Below are positions 7,347 through 15,554 of a stretch of 60,474 nucleotides of DNA, piece after piece. The position numbers and the translations under genes are program-made. The notes beneath the pieces were generated by a model. That model saw nothing but the letters and a program-made list of their open reading frames with translations, was not told the origin of the DNA and did no database searches. The stretch comes from Terasakiella magnetica. GTDB lineage: Bacteria > Pseudomonadota > Alphaproteobacteria > Rhodospirillales > Magnetospirillaceae. The stretch lies in assembly GCA_902729415.1 (NCBI GenBank), contig CACVCF010000190.1, forward strand, positions 1-60,474. Reading direction: 5' to 3'. Position 1 is the stretch's first letter, and each line of letters opens with the position of its first letter.

Positions 7347-8719
7347 CCGCCCCCCCATCCCGCCGCCTGTCTGACCGCCTGCTGCCCGATTCGGTGCTGG
7401 GGCGCACCGCCTTGGTGCTGGTGGCGGCCTTGCTGCTGTCGGCCTTGGCGGCTCTTTATCTCGCCGCCAGCCAGCGTCAGGAGGCCCTGGCCGCCATCGG
7501 TGGCCGCAATGCCGCCGAACGGGTGGGCGGAATGGTTGCCATCGCCGAGCAAACTGCCCCCGAACTGCGCCAGGCCACCTTGCGCAATCTGGACACCCCC
7601 CGCTTTCGGGTCGGCTGGGGGGTTACCGCCATCGTCCAGATCAACGAGGATCAGGGGTTGTCGGCCTATGTCCGCGACGTGCTGAAAAAAGGCCTGGAGG
7701 GCCGCGACGTCCTCACCTCCACCCTGCCGGGGCCGATGACCGGCCACTCCACCGGCCTGATGGGACCGGGACGCCACGGCGGCGGTCTGGCGCTGCGTAT
7801 ATCGGTGCAATTGCGCGACGGCTCGTGGCTCAACGTGGTGGCGCCGCTGGAGCATGGCGATTCCCTGTGGCGCCCTCGCTTCGTACTGCCGCTGCTGCTG
7901 GCTCTGGTGCTGGTGACGGTCGTATCGCTGCTGGCGGTGCGCAAGGCGACGCGCCCCTTCGGCACCTTCGCCGCCGCCGCCGAGCGCCTGGGCGTCGATG
8001 TCAACTCCCCCCCCATGGAGGAGTGCGGTCCCCGCGAAGTCCGCCGTGCTGCCCACGCCTTCAACGTCATGCAAGGCCGCATCACCCGCTTTGTCCAGGA
8101 CCGGACCCAGATGCTGGCGGCCATCAGCCACGACCTCAAGACTCCCATCACCCGCCTGAAACTGCGGGCCGAATTTATGGAAGATGACGAGCAGCGCGCC
8201 AAGATGTTGGCCGACCTGGCGGAGATGGAGGCCATGATCGCCTCCACCTTGGCCTTCGCCCGCGACGACGCCACCAGCGAGCCCCGCGTTCGGGTCGATC
8301 TGGCGGCGCTGATCCAGGGGTTAGCCGAGGATATGGCCGGATTGGGGATGAAGTGCTCGTATCAAGGCCCAGAATCCCTGGTGACCGAGGCCCGCCCCTC
8401 GGCGCTCAAACGGGCGCTGGGCAATCTGGTCGATAATGCCGTCACCTATGGCGGTGCAGCACGGATCAGCCTCAATACGGCGACAGCGGATCTGGAAATC
8501 ACCATTGATGACGACGGACCGGGCATCCCGCAGCAGGATTGGGAGCGGGTGTTCGCCCCCTTCGTCCGCCTAGAAGCCTCACGCTCACGCGATACCGGCG
8601 GTACCGGATTGGGCCTGGCCGTCGCCCGCGCCGCCATCCGCGCCCATGGCGGCGATATCGCGCTATCCAACCGTCCGCAAGGCGGCCTGCGGGTCAGCGT
8701 CACCCTGCCCAGAACCTAA
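7343..8719 (+). CDS. EnvZ-like sensor histidine kinase
   Basis: A 458-residue membrane kinase. It has an N-terminal helix (about 20-42), a periplasmic segment of roughly 130 residues, a second helix (about 177-195) and a HAMP linker. The dimerisation domain has AAISHDLKTPITRLKLRAEF, with the phosphorylated His in SHDLKTP. The ATPase domain has NLVDNAVTYGG (N box), DDDGPGIP and [10 protein letters not shown]. It pairs with the upstream OmpR-type regulator through a 4-base overlap. The stimulus is unknown. Confidence 0.95.
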   Translation: MTAPPSRRLSDRLLPDSVLGRTALVLVAALLLSALAALYLAASQRQEALAAIGGRNAAERVGGMVAIAEQTAPELRQATLRNLDTPRFRVGWGVTAIVQINEDQGLSAYVRDVLKKGLEGRDVLTSTLPGPMTGHSTGLMGPGRHGGGLALRISVQLRDGSWLNVVAPLEHGDSLWRPRFVLPLLLALVLVTVVSLLAVRKATRPFGTFAAAAERLGVDVNSPPMEECGPREVRRAAHAFNVMQGRITRFVQDRTQMLAAISHDLKTPITRLKLRAEFMEDDEQRAKMLADLAEMEAMIASTLAFARDDATSEPRVRVDLAALIQGLAEDMAGLGMKCSYQGPESLVTEARPSALKRALGNLVDNAVTYGGAARISLNTATADLEITIDDDGPGIPQQDWERVFAPFVRLEASRSRDTGGTGLGLAVARAAIRAHGGDIALSNRPQGGLRVSVTLPRT

Positions 8720-8744
8720 GGGTGGGGATTTCGCCCCACCCTTA
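8717..8744 (+). terminator. terminator-like hairpin after the two-component pair
   Basis: TAAGGGTGGGG at 8717-8727 pairs perfectly with CCCCACCCTTA at 8734-8744. The kinase stop codon TAA forms the base of the stem. The T-run after it is weak. Confidence 0.7.
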
Positions 8745-8757
8745 GTCCTTCATCCGG

Positions 8758-8899
8758 CTTAGAGCGCGATGACAATAGCTCGGCGCAGCCTCGCGCCGGT
8801 CTATTTGGCTGAATCGCCCTTTAACGTGTTGATTAAAGACGGATTAAACTTTTCGGCCGAATCGCAGAGCGATTCAACCTTAAAGCATCCAGCTCTAAG
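8758..8899. repeat. 142-bp MITE-like element with terminal inverted repeats
   Basis: The ends are CTTAGAGCGCGATGA at 8758 and, read on the other strand, CTTAGAGCTGGATGC from 8899; 12 of 15 positions agree. The interior is AT-richer than its surroundings, carries further short inverted segments around GAATCG, and has no ORF of its own. The TAGAGC termini resemble the TAGAGC at the IS630-like end at window position 53. It may be a small non-autonomous relative, which is an inference. Confidence 0.4.
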
Positions 8900-9215
8900 A
8901 ACTCTGACTATCGGAAGACTGCGACGACGCAGTTCCGGCGGCCATTTCCTGGCGATGACGAGCGTATTCCTCGACCACATGCTTGGAAGGATACTGATTG
9001 ATCTCGGTTCCGACGGATTCGTCCCGATAGACCTGGACCCAGATTCCCGTATTGGCATCAACCTTGGTCACAGGGCTGATGAATGTAGGGGTGCCGTCTT
9101 CCGAGCTTGATTGGCCGGTTGGCTGAGGTGTGGTCGGAGTGTCGACCGTCTCGGCCTTCGACGCGTAACCGGGCCCCGTCGCGGCATGGGGAGACAATTG
9201 AGTAATGGACGTCAT
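8895..9215 (-). CDS. hypothetical small Ser/Thr-rich protein
   Basis: A 106-residue protein starting at the ATG at 9215 with GGGAGGTG six bases upstream. The first 45 residues are low-complexity Thr/Ser/Pro. The middle (TGIWVQVYRDESVG followed by EINQYPSKHVVEEY) is the only segment that looks folded; it faintly resembles the short FlaG-type motif, too weakly for a call. The stop TAG lies inside the right inverted repeat of the MITE-like element, so the present C terminus may be created by that insertion. Confidence 0.6.
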   Translation of the reverse strand: MTSITQLSPHAATGPGYASKAETVDTPTTPQPTGQSSSEDGTPTFISPVTKVDANTGIWVQVYRDESVGTEINQYPSKHVVEEYARHRQEMAAGTASSQSSDSQSS

Positions 9216-9254
9216 GGTTCACCTCCCCGCCGACCGATCTGATAGGATCGATCT

Positions 9255-9467
9255 TTAGGCGGAAATATTGACTGTCCGGCCCCTGTTGGGATCGGCAGGC
9301 AGCGGGAGAGAGGAGGCCGAGCTCTCGGCGGCGGCGGCAGCCTTGCTCTCGGTCGCATCGTTGTCTTTGTCGCCGTCCTTGTCACGGGCATCGACTTTGG
9401 GGGAGGGCTGAACCGGCGTCTGGGTCGGGGCCTGAACGCCCCGATTGGCAACGGAATCAATGGACAT
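9255..9467 (-). CDS. hypothetical small disordered protein
   Basis: A 70-residue protein. I choose the ATG at 9467 (MSIDSVANRG) because TAAGGAG stands seven bases upstream; an upstream start at 9503 has no such site. The sequence is low complexity: a Pro/Gln stretch, a charged KDGDKDND segment and an Ala/Ser run, ending in RGRTVNISA. It precedes the 106-residue gene by 39 bases on the same strand, so the two probably form one unit. No family was recognised. Confidence 0.55.
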   Translation of the reverse strand: MSIDSVANRGVQAPTQTPVQPSPKVDARDKDGDKDNDATESKAAAAAESSASSLPLPADPNRGRTVNISA

Positions 9468-9850
9468 ATTCTGTCTCCTTACACAGGCACGTTCTTGTGC
9501 CAATTTACCTATAGACCCATTAATCCTATTTTACAATGCCTCCACCCTGCCCCCAGCCCATTCAGCCGGCACGGACTCAAGTCCACGCTCCGCATTTCTG
9601 ATCTTTTTTGCAGCCCGAAACACAAGGCTAGGGCAAAAAAATCAAAAATAAAAAAACCCGATCAAGCCTGGGGCGGCCAAACTCTTTCCAACAAAATTAC
9701 TCGGGCACACCCAGATATATCTTGCTTTCACGTCGGGAATAGACGAATGTACGCGGGTCAATACTGCCATGAGATACGACCAAAGTCGCTCGGCACCTGA
9801 TGCACGTCGCGAAGACGTAACGTGCGTATTCTATGATACGGAGATTTCAA
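9468..9850. other. 383-bp intergenic region between divergent genes
   Basis: No convincing gene is present. It should contain the promoters for the minus-strand small proteins and for the plus-strand cold shock gene. GGCAC-GTTCTT-GTGCC at 9486-9501 forms a small inverted repeat just upstream of the minus-strand start. Positions 9600-9720 are AT-rich. The last 100 bases probably form the 5' leader of the cold shock mRNA. Confidence 0.6.
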
Positions 9851-10060
9851 TTGCCGAACGGTAGCGTCAAGTGGTTCAACAGCACCAAGGGTTTCGGTTT
9901 CATTGCCCCCGATAATGGCGGCGCCGACGTCTTCGTGCACATTTCTGCGGTCGAGCGTGCGGGCCTGAACGGCCTGAACGACGGCCAGAAGGTTTCCTTC
10001 GACGAAGAGCGCGACCCCAAGAAGGGCAAGACCTCTGCGGTCAATCTGAAGGCCCTCTAA
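9851..10060 (+). CDS. CspA-family cold shock protein, TTG start
   Basis: A 69-residue single-stranded nucleic-acid-binding OB-fold protein with the RNP1 motif KGFGFI and RNP2 motif VFVHIS. The start is TTG at 9851, read as MPNGSVKWF, with GGAG eight bases upstream. The paralog at 58279-58488 has the same GGAGATTTC leader in front of an ATG at the equivalent position, which supports this choice over the in-frame ATG at 9833. It resembles the paralog over nearly its full length and is probably an RNA chaperone. Confidence 0.93.
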   Translation: MPNGSVKWFNSTKGFGFIAPDNGGADVFVHISAVERAGLNGLNDGQKVSFDEERDPKKGKTSAVNLKAL

Positions 10061-10079
10061 GCCTTCTGAAGCCTGAAGC

Positions 10080-10116
10080 AGGCCCGGCTGTCCATGCGAC
10101 AGCCGGGCCTTTGCTT
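10080..10116 (+). terminator. terminator of the cold shock gene
   Basis: AGGCCCGGCTGT at 10080-10091 pairs with ACAGCCGGGCCT at 10099-10110 (12 base pairs), followed by TTGCTTTA. It is 20 bases past the csp stop. Confidence 0.85.
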
Positions 10117-10217
10117 TATCTACCCTTCCAGATAAAGCAAAGACCCACGATCCCGAGATAAAATTCAAACCCCAAAAGCCGCTTGAGCGCGCCATCGGCG
10201 AAAGCGTGCCGCACAGC

Positions 10218-10241
10218 AAAAAGCCCGCCTTCTGGGCGGGC
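10218..10241 (-). terminator. Rho-independent terminator of tRNA-Thr
   Basis: On the minus strand GCCCGCC pairs with GGCGGGC around CAGAA and is followed by five T residues. Confidence 0.88.
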
Positions 10242-10247
10242 TTCAAG

Positions 10248-10264
10248 CTCTTGATTTCCAAGAG
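10248..10264 (-). other. tRNA trailer hairpin shared with tRNA-Phe
   Basis: CTCTTG-GAAAT-CAAGAG on the minus strand follows the tRNA-Thr CCA end by five bases. It differs at one position from the element behind tRNA-Phe at 1144-1160. Confidence 0.6.
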
Positions 10265-10269
10265 GAAAA

Positions 10270-10345
10270 TGGTGCTGCCGAATGGAATCGAACCATCGAC
10301 CTTACCCTTACCAAGGGTATGCTCTACCGACTGAGCTACGGCAGC
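10270..10345 (-). tRNA. tRNA-Thr (GGT)
   Basis: A 76-base tRNA on the minus strand with an encoded CCA end. The acceptor stem is GCTGCCG/CGGCAGC, the D arm contains AGCTCAGTCGGTAGAGC, the anticodon loop is TTGGTAA within TACCC/GGGTA, and the T arm contains GGTTCGATTCC. The anticodon GGT reads Thr codons ACC and ACU. Confidence 0.97.
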
Positions 10346-10479
10346 GTCTCTAAAGAACCCGAGGCCCGGAAGTACCGGCCCCCGTTGAAGAGGGGCGCTT
10401 TATGCCACAGGCACTCCCCCTGTGCAAGCGTCTTTCCTCACATATTGACGTATTATTTTTGAAGGCCGAAAATGGCACT

Positions 10480-10653
10480 ATGACCGATACCGTTCCCCCC
10501 AAGATTTCCGCCAAGGGCAAGGCCGAAGCCAGCGAGCGCCAGCGCCGCCAAGCTGAGGCTTTGCGCGCCAATCTCGCGCGGCGCAAGGCCCAGGGCCGCG
10601 CCCGCGAGGATGCTCCCCCGCCAGCGGACAAGGATAAGGCCGTTGTGGGGTGA
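10480..10653 (+). CDS. small conserved basic protein (LRANLARRKAQ type)
   Basis: A 57-residue highly charged protein, probably a single helix: SERQRRQAEALRANLARRKAQGR. Short proteins with an AEALRxNLxRRKAQ core are common in alphaproteobacteria and have no known function, as far as I recall. The start at 10480 is chosen because the protein core follows at once; a GAAGG sits 14 bases upstream, which is far. It precedes dcd by 46 bases. Confidence 0.65.
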   Translation: MTDTVPPKISAKGKAEASERQRRQAEALRANLARRKAQGRAREDAPPPADKDKAVVG

Positions 10654-10699
10654 TGTCCCCTGCGCTACAAAGCCCTACCCTTAAGCGGAGCGCCTGCTG

Positions 10700-11254
10700 A
10701 TGTCCGTCATGCCCGATACCTGGATTCGTGAAATGGCCACCACGCGCGGCATGATCGAACCGTTCACGGAAAAGCTTCAGCGCGAGGGCGTCATCTCCTA
10801 CGGCCTGTCGTCCTATGGCTATGACGCCCGCGTCAGCCGCGAGTTCAAGATTTTCACCAACGTGGATTCGGCGGTGGTGGACCCCAAGAACTTCTCCGAG
10901 GACAGCTTCGTCGACCGCGAGACCGATGTCTGCGTTATTCCGCCCAACAGCTTTGCCCTGGCGCGCACAGTCGAGCTGTTCCGCATTCCCCGCGACGTGC
11001 TGGTGATCTGCCTGGGCAAGTCCACCTATGCCCGCTGCGGCATCATCGTCAACGTCACCCCCCTGGAGCCCGAGTGGGAGGGGCACGTGACCCTGGAATT
11101 CTCCAACACCACGCCGCTACCCGCCAAGATCTACGCCAATGAAGGCGCCTGTCAGTTCATCTTCCTGAAGGGTGACAGCGTCTGCGAGACCTCCTATGGC
11201 GACCGCGCGGGCAAGTATCAGGGGCAAAAGGGTGTCACCCTGCCCCGCCTCTGA
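10700..11254 (+). CDS. dcd: dCTP deaminase
   Basis: A 184-residue enzyme that deaminates dCTP to dUTP for thymidylate synthesis. Family signatures are visible in order: [14 protein letters not shown] near residue 33, the substrate-binding [10 protein letters not shown] near 108, [20 protein letters not shown] near 120 and GACQFIFL near 148. The length fits the trimeric Dcd family. The downstream gene starts inside its last 23 bases. Confidence 0.97.
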   Translation: MSVMPDTWIREMATTRGMIEPFTEKLQREGVISYGLSSYGYDARVSREFKIFTNVDSAVVDPKNFSEDSFVDRETDVCVIPPNSFALARTVELFRIPRDVLVICLGKSTYARCGIIVNVTPLEPEWEGHVTLEFSNTTPLPAKIYANEGACQFIFLKGDSVCETSYGDRAGKYQGQKGVTLPRL

Positions 11255-12758
11255 CGCCGCAGATTTCCTGGCCGACCCCGCCAGCCATGGCGGGGCGGTG
11301 GTAGAGCGTATCGAAACCCACATTTCCACCGTGTTCCTGGTGGGCGAGCGGGCCTACAAGCTGAAGAAGCCGATCCGCCTGCCCTTCCTCGATTTCTCCA
11401 CCCTGGCCGCCCGCAAGGCGGCCTGCGAGGCAGAGCTGGCGATCAATACCCGCGCCGCTCCCAGCCTTTATCTGGGCGTCAGGCCAATCACCCGTGAGGC
11501 TAACGGCGATCTGGCGCTGGCAGGCGCGGGCGAACCGGTGGATTGGGTGGTGGAGATGCGCCGCTTTGACAACGCCACCTTGTTCGACCGGCTGGTGCGC
11601 GACGGCGGCCTCGACCGCCCGCGGATGAACGAACTGACCGAAGCCATCGCCGCCTTTCACGCCACCGCCCCCATCCGCCGCGACCGGGGCGGCGCCAAGG
11701 GGCTGGCTTGGACCATCGACACCAACCGCGCCACCATGGTGCAGCAGGCCCCCGCCTTTCTTGATCCCGCCAAGGTGGAGGAACTGGCCAAAGCCTCGCA
11801 CCAGGCCTTGGCCCGTCATGCCCCGCTGCTGGAGGCCCGGCGCGAGGCTGGAAAGGTGCGCCAGAGCCACGGCGACCTCCATCTCGGCAATATCTGTCTT
11901 TTCCAGGGCAAGCCGACGGTGTTCGACGCCATCGAGTTCAGCGAGGACATCGCCTGTATCGATGTTTTCTACGACCTCGCGTTTCTGCTGATGGACCTCG
12001 ACCATCGCGGCGCGCGGCAGATGGCCAATTGGGTGATGAACCACTATCTCGACATCACCGGCGATTATGACGGCGTCGCGCCGCTGCCGCTATTTTTGTC
12101 ACTGCGGGCCGGGGTGCGGTCCCACGTCGCCGCCACCATGGCCGCTTCGGCCCAGGGCGAACGGCAGGAGCATCTGGGCGCCGATGCCCGCTCTTACCTT
12201 GATGCCGCGCTTTCCTATCTGTCGCCGCCGCCGCCGCGCCTGCTGGCGGTAGGAGGGTTGTCGGGCAGCGGCAAGTCACGCATGGGCCGCGAGCTGGCAC
12301 CTTTCCTGGCAGTGCCGGGGGCGGCGGTGGTGCGCACTGATGCCCTGCGCAAGCACCTGATGAGGGTTTCCATCCACGACCGCCTCGGCCCCGAGGGCTA
12401 TACCCCCGAAGTCGGGCAACAGACCTATCAGGCCCTGTACGGCACCTGCGCCGCCCTGCTGGCCGCCGGCCATTCGGTGGTTGCCGACGCGGTGTTCGCC
12501 CGCCCGGAGGAGCGCAGCGCCATCGAGACGGTTGCCGCCGCCGCGGGGGTGCGTTTCGACGGCCTGTGGCTGGAAGCCCCGCCGGATCTGGCTGCCAAGC
12601 GCATTCTGGCACGCCGGGCCAATGTCTCGGATGCCACGCCGCAAGTGCTGGAAAGGCAACTTGGATACGATCTGGGCGATATCGCCTGGACCAGAATCGA
12701 CAGCACGCCACCCAAGGATGTGTCGCTGGCCGCAGGAAAGGCCGCGCTGGGGGTATAG
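11232..12758 (+). CDS. APH-like kinase fused to an AAA-type P-loop kinase domain
   Basis: A 508-residue two-domain protein. I start at the GTG at 11232, preceded by AGGGGC; the start overlaps dcd by 23 bases. Residues of about 15-330 look like an aminoglycoside phosphotransferase/choline-kinase fold, with [12 protein letters not shown] as the catalytic loop and [21 protein letters not shown] as the metal-binding region. Residues of about 335-500 form a P-loop kinase domain (AAA_33 type) with [15 protein letters not shown] as Walker A and VVADAVF. Bacterial proteins of this architecture are widespread; the substrate is unknown, and antibiotic resistance should not be assumed. Confidence 0.88.
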   Translation: MSPCPASDAADFLADPASHGGAVVERIETHISTVFLVGERAYKLKKPIRLPFLDFSTLAARKAACEAELAINTRAAPSLYLGVRPITREANGDLALAGAGEPVDWVVEMRRFDNATLFDRLVRDGGLDRPRMNELTEAIAAFHATAPIRRDRGGAKGLAWTIDTNRATMVQQAPAFLDPAKVEELAKASHQALARHAPLLEARREAGKVRQSHGDLHLGNICLFQGKPTVFDAIEFSEDIACIDVFYDLAFLLMDLDHRGARQMANWVMNHYLDITGDYDGVAPLPLFLSLRAGVRSHVAATMAASAQGERQEHLGADARSYLDAALSYLSPPPPRLLAVGGLSGSGKSRMGRELAPFLAVPGAAVVRTDALRKHLMRVSIHDRLGPEGYTPEVGQQTYQALYGTCAALLAAGHSVVADAVFARPEERSAIETVAAAAGVRFDGLWLEAPPDLAAKRILARRANVSDATPQVLERQLGYDLGDIAWTRIDSTPPKDVSLAAGKAALGV

Positions 12759-12780
12759 CTCCCCCTGTCACCCCGCCGAT

Positions 12781-12808
12781 TTGCAACAAGCCGCATCACG
12801 CGCATAAT
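12781..12808 (+). promoter_or_regulatory. probable sigma-70 type promoter for the UspA gene
   Basis: TTGCAA at 12781-12786 and CATAAT at 12803-12808 are separated by 16 bases. An ACGGAGGG ribosome-binding site and the ATG at 12838 follow. Confidence 0.5.
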
Positions 12809-12837
12809 AGGAACTATCTCAGCCACGGAGGGTCATC

Positions 12838-13707
12838 ATGTCCGCGTTCAAGAGTATTTTGGTGCCGGTCAGCGACGCCGAATCGGGTTCAGCTCCGCTT
12901 GAGTCCGCCCTCCACCTCGCCGGACGCTTCGGCAGCCACGTGACCGGCCTCCATGTCAGGGTCGATCCGACCACCGCAGTTCCCCTGGTGGGCGAAGGCA
13001 TGTCGGGTGCCATGGTCGAGGAAATGATCAACATGGCCGAGTCTCAAGGGACACAACGCGCCAAGGCGGCACGGACAGCCTTTGACGCTCTGTGCTCCCG
13101 CCACGGCGCCCCCATACGTACGGACCCCGGCCCCGGCCTTTCAGCGGAATGGGTCGATCAGGTGGGGCGGGAGGAGGACGTGGTCGCTTGGCGCGGCCGC
13201 CTGTCCGATCTGGTGGTACTGGGCCATCCCCGCGGCGAATCGGAAATGCCCGCCTTGATGACGCTGAACTCTGCCCTGCTGGGCAGCGGCAAGCCCCTGC
13301 TGCTGTGCCCGCCGGAACCACCTGCCCAATTCGGCCGCTCGGTCGCCATCGCCTGGAACGGCAGCGCCGAGGCGTCGCGCGCCGTGGGCTGGGCCATGCC
13401 GCTGCTGCGCGAGGCGGCGGCGGTGACCATCCTGGCGGTGTCAGAGCACAGCGATTCCACCGTCGATGCTCCCGCCAGCGAGTTGCTGGCCTATCTGGCC
13501 TGGAATGGTGTCACCGCCACAGTGACCACCTCCCAGGCCTCCAATACCCATGCGGGCGAGGAATTGCTGCGCCAAACCCAAAAGAGCGGCGCCGATCTGC
13601 TGGTGATGGGGGCCTATACCCATTCACGCCTGCGCCAACTGATTTTGGGTGGCGTCACCCGTCATGTCCTGTCCCACGCCCCCATGCACTGCCTGATGTG
13701 CCATTGA
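12838..13707 (+). CDS. tandem-domain universal stress protein
   Basis: A 289-residue protein with two UspA-like domains (about 1-150 and 160-289). The first starts FKSILVPVSD. The second starts RSVAIAWNGSAEASRA and ends with the nucleotide-binding pattern GADLLVMGAYTHSRLRQLILGGVTRHVL, matching G-x2-G-x9-G. Such proteins bind ATP and help cells survive stress. It has a good ribosome-binding site (GGAGGG) and its own candidate promoter. Confidence 0.93.
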   Translation: MSAFKSILVPVSDAESGSAPLESALHLAGRFGSHVTGLHVRVDPTTAVPLVGEGMSGAMVEEMINMAESQGTQRAKAARTAFDALCSRHGAPIRTDPGPGLSAEWVDQVGREEDVVAWRGRLSDLVVLGHPRGESEMPALMTLNSALLGSGKPLLLCPPEPPAQFGRSVAIAWNGSAEASRAVGWAMPLLREAAAVTILAVSEHSDSTVDAPASELLAYLAWNGVTATVTTSQASNTHAGEELLRQTQKSGADLLVMGAYTHSRLRQLILGGVTRHVLSHAPMHCLMCH

Positions 13708-13720
13708 GGCCGGGACCGGT

Positions 13721-14419
13721 ATGGCCTCCCATTCCACCCGTCGGGCCGATTACCGCCGTTATCGCCAGTTGATGGCGGCGAGACCCGATCTTTTCAGCTT
13801 TGCCGCAGACGGGATCCAGATCCTGAGCGACGAAGCCGAGATCAAGACCGCCCAGCGTCATATCGCCCGACGGAACCGTGAAATCGGGCTGCCGCCCGCC
13901 TCGGCCAGCATCGGGGTTCTGGCCGAGGACCGCTATATCCTGGCACTGCGCGACGCCATCCGCTTTCCCGACGGCTCGTTGGGTACCCATAACCGGGTGA
14001 TCTATGTCGGGGCCGAAGGTGTGGGCGTGCTGGCCCTGTTCGAGGGCGATATCATTGCCATCCGCATCTACCGCCATCCCTTGCGCCGCTGGCTGTTGGA
14101 GATTCCCCGCGGTACCGTCGAACCCGGCGACAGCCTGGAAGATACCGTCCGCAAGGAAGTGTCAGAAGAGATCGGCGGCACCGTCACCCGTCTGGTCCAT
14201 CTGGGCGGAACGGTCAGCGATTCATCGCTGTCATCGGGGGGAGTCGAGCTGTTCTATGCCGAGTTGTCACAGATCGGCGGCCCCGATCCATCCGAAGGTA
14301 TCGGTGCTTTGATCCGCATCAGCCCCGCCGATTTCATGGACAAGGTCTGCGCGGGAGAGTTCACCGACAGTCACGGTATCGCCGCATTCTCCCTGGCCCG
14401 TTTCAAGGGGCTGCTCTAG
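13721..14419 (+). CDS. NUDIX hydrolase
   Basis: A 232-residue protein. The NUDIX box lies near residues 130-152 as GTVEPG-D-SLEDTVR-KEVSEEIGG. It fits G-x5-E-x7-RE-U-x-EE-x-GU, except that the first Glu is Asp and the Arg is Lys; the metal-binding EE pair is intact. The N-terminal extension of about 100 residues and the RHPLRRWLLEIPRG region resemble ADP-ribose pyrophosphatase-like members. It starts 14 bases after the UspA stop and ends facing coq7. Confidence 0.88.
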   Translation: MASHSTRRADYRRYRQLMAARPDLFSFAADGIQILSDEAEIKTAQRHIARRNREIGLPPASASIGVLAEDRYILALRDAIRFPDGSLGTHNRVIYVGAEGVGVLALFEGDIIAIRIYRHPLRRWLLEIPRGTVEPGDSLEDTVRKEVSEEIGGTVTRLVHLGGTVSDSSLSSGGVELFYAELSQIGGPDPSEGIGALIRISPADFMDKVCAGEFTDSHGIAAFSLARFKGLL

Positions 14420-14435
14420 CAGACACCTGCCCGGA

Positions 14436-14987
14436 TCAAACCCTCTCGCTCAGCCAGATGGCGAGGCGGCAGCCGGTCTTGATGGCCGCCGACAGCACCG
14501 GATAGCCGGGGGCCTGCTCGGCGCCGTGGGCCAGACCGATATCGCGGTGTTCGATTTCCTCGGCCCGAAAGGTCTCGATGGTGGCCCGCAGATCGGCCTC
14601 GTCATCGCCCAATTGCTCGGCCTGACGGGCGTAATGCTCGTCGATGGTTTCTTCCACCGCCACGGTACAGGCCATGGCCGCCTTCTCGCCCAGCAGCGCC
14701 GTTCCCGCCCCCAGCACGAACCCGGCCACATGCCACAGCGGCGACAGGGCGGTGGGCCGCACCCGCCGCTGACTGATCAGGCGGTTGAAGGTTTCGAGAT
14801 GGGTCTGATCCTGCGCGGCCATGCGCTTGAGCAACGGCGCCGATTTGCCCTTGCCCAGTACCGCCATCTGCCCCTGATAAATGCGAACCGCCCCCAGTTC
14901 ACCGGCCTGATCGACCCGCAAGATACGCTCGATCACCTGTTCGCGGCTAAGATCGCCAGGAATGCGGTCCTGAGCGGTGGTTCTCAT
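14436..14987 (-). CDS. coq7: demethoxyubiquinone hydroxylase (Coq7)
   Basis: A 183-residue di-iron protein that hydroxylates demethoxyubiquinone in ubiquinone synthesis. The diiron ligands appear in ILRVDQAGELGAVRIY, DQTHLETF, the VAVEETIDEHY helix and AEEIEHRDIGL. Its ATG overlaps the stop of the upstream dsbB-like gene as ATGA. The length and ligand spacing match bacterial Coq7/CAT5 proteins. Confidence 0.95.
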   Translation of the reverse strand: MRTTAQDRIPGDLSREQVIERILRVDQAGELGAVRIYQGQMAVLGKGKSAPLLKRMAAQDQTHLETFNRLISQRRVRPTALSPLWHVAGFVLGAGTALLGEKAAMACTVAVEETIDEHYARQAEQLGDDEADLRATIETFRAEEIEHRDIGLAHGAEQAPGYPVLSAAIKTGCRLAIWLSERV

Positions 14988-15463
14988 GTCTTTTTACCCC
15001 CTCTGTACGCTAAGTACAGGGTTATCAGACCCAGCAGGCCGGAAAACGGGACATTCAAGCCCGCAATGGTGATGCCGTGGAACGACCACGCCGGCTGGTC
15101 GCAGCGGACCTGGACCGGCTTTTCCATCTGGGCCATGAGGTCGGCGACAGAAAGTTTGGCCGGCTCGGCTGCCGAGCAGATCTCGAAGGTCCACCAGTGC
15201 TGCTCGACCCCGACATGATACGCGGCGATGCCACCATTGATCAGCAGAACCAACCCGGCCAACAGCATCAAACCCCGCGCCCAGTCGGGGCAGCGAAGCG
15301 ACAAAGCGGCAAGGACCGCCCCCAGGACGAAGGGGCCGCGCTGAATATAGCACAACGTGCAGGGGGCCAAGCCAAAGGCATATTGCGCCACCAGCGCCAT
15401 GATCAGCGACAGCAGGCAAAGACCCAGAATGCTCTGGGCGAGGGGGCGAGGAGAGACGTTCAT
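14984..15463 (-). CDS. dsbB: DsbB-family disulfide bond formation protein
   Basis: A 159-residue inner-membrane protein with four hydrophobic segments (about 10-30, 42-58, 65-82, 132-152). The redox pair CTLC is at residue 35, and a second periplasmic pair is formed by the Cys in FEICSA and the Cys in QVRCDQP. DsbB reoxidises DsbA and passes electrons to quinones. The coupling to coq7, a ubiquinone synthesis gene, fits the quinone dependence. A DsbA partner is not in the window. Confidence 0.92.
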   Translation of the reverse strand: MNVSPRPLAQSILGLCLLSLIMALVAQYAFGLAPCTLCYIQRGPFVLGAVLAALSLRCPDWARGLMLLAGLVLLINGGIAAYHVGVEQHWWTFEICSAAEPAKLSVADLMAQMEKPVQVRCDQPAWSFHGITIAGLNVPFSGLLGLITLYLAYRGGKKT

Positions 15464-15554
15464 TGCACCGCACTATAACGTCAACCAGAGCGCTTGACCA
15501 CCTCTTCACCTTTCAGGGACAATCCCGGTCCGATCATTCTGGAAGGCGGCGGAC

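Noticed and set aside
9486..9501. Sigma-54 promoter (TGGCAC...GC) upstream of the small protein at 9467
   Set aside because: The distance between the GG and GC elements is one base too long on the minus strand; it is better described as a small inverted repeat.
9495..9800. 101-codon plus-strand open frame in the intergenic region before csp
   Set aside because: The composition is unlike coding sequence here, there is no ribosome-binding site, and it spans the likely promoter region.
11232..12758. Aminoglycoside resistance gene
   Set aside because: The APH-like fold is shared by many small-molecule and sugar kinases, and the fused P-loop domain is typical of a housekeeping family rather than of resistance enzymes.
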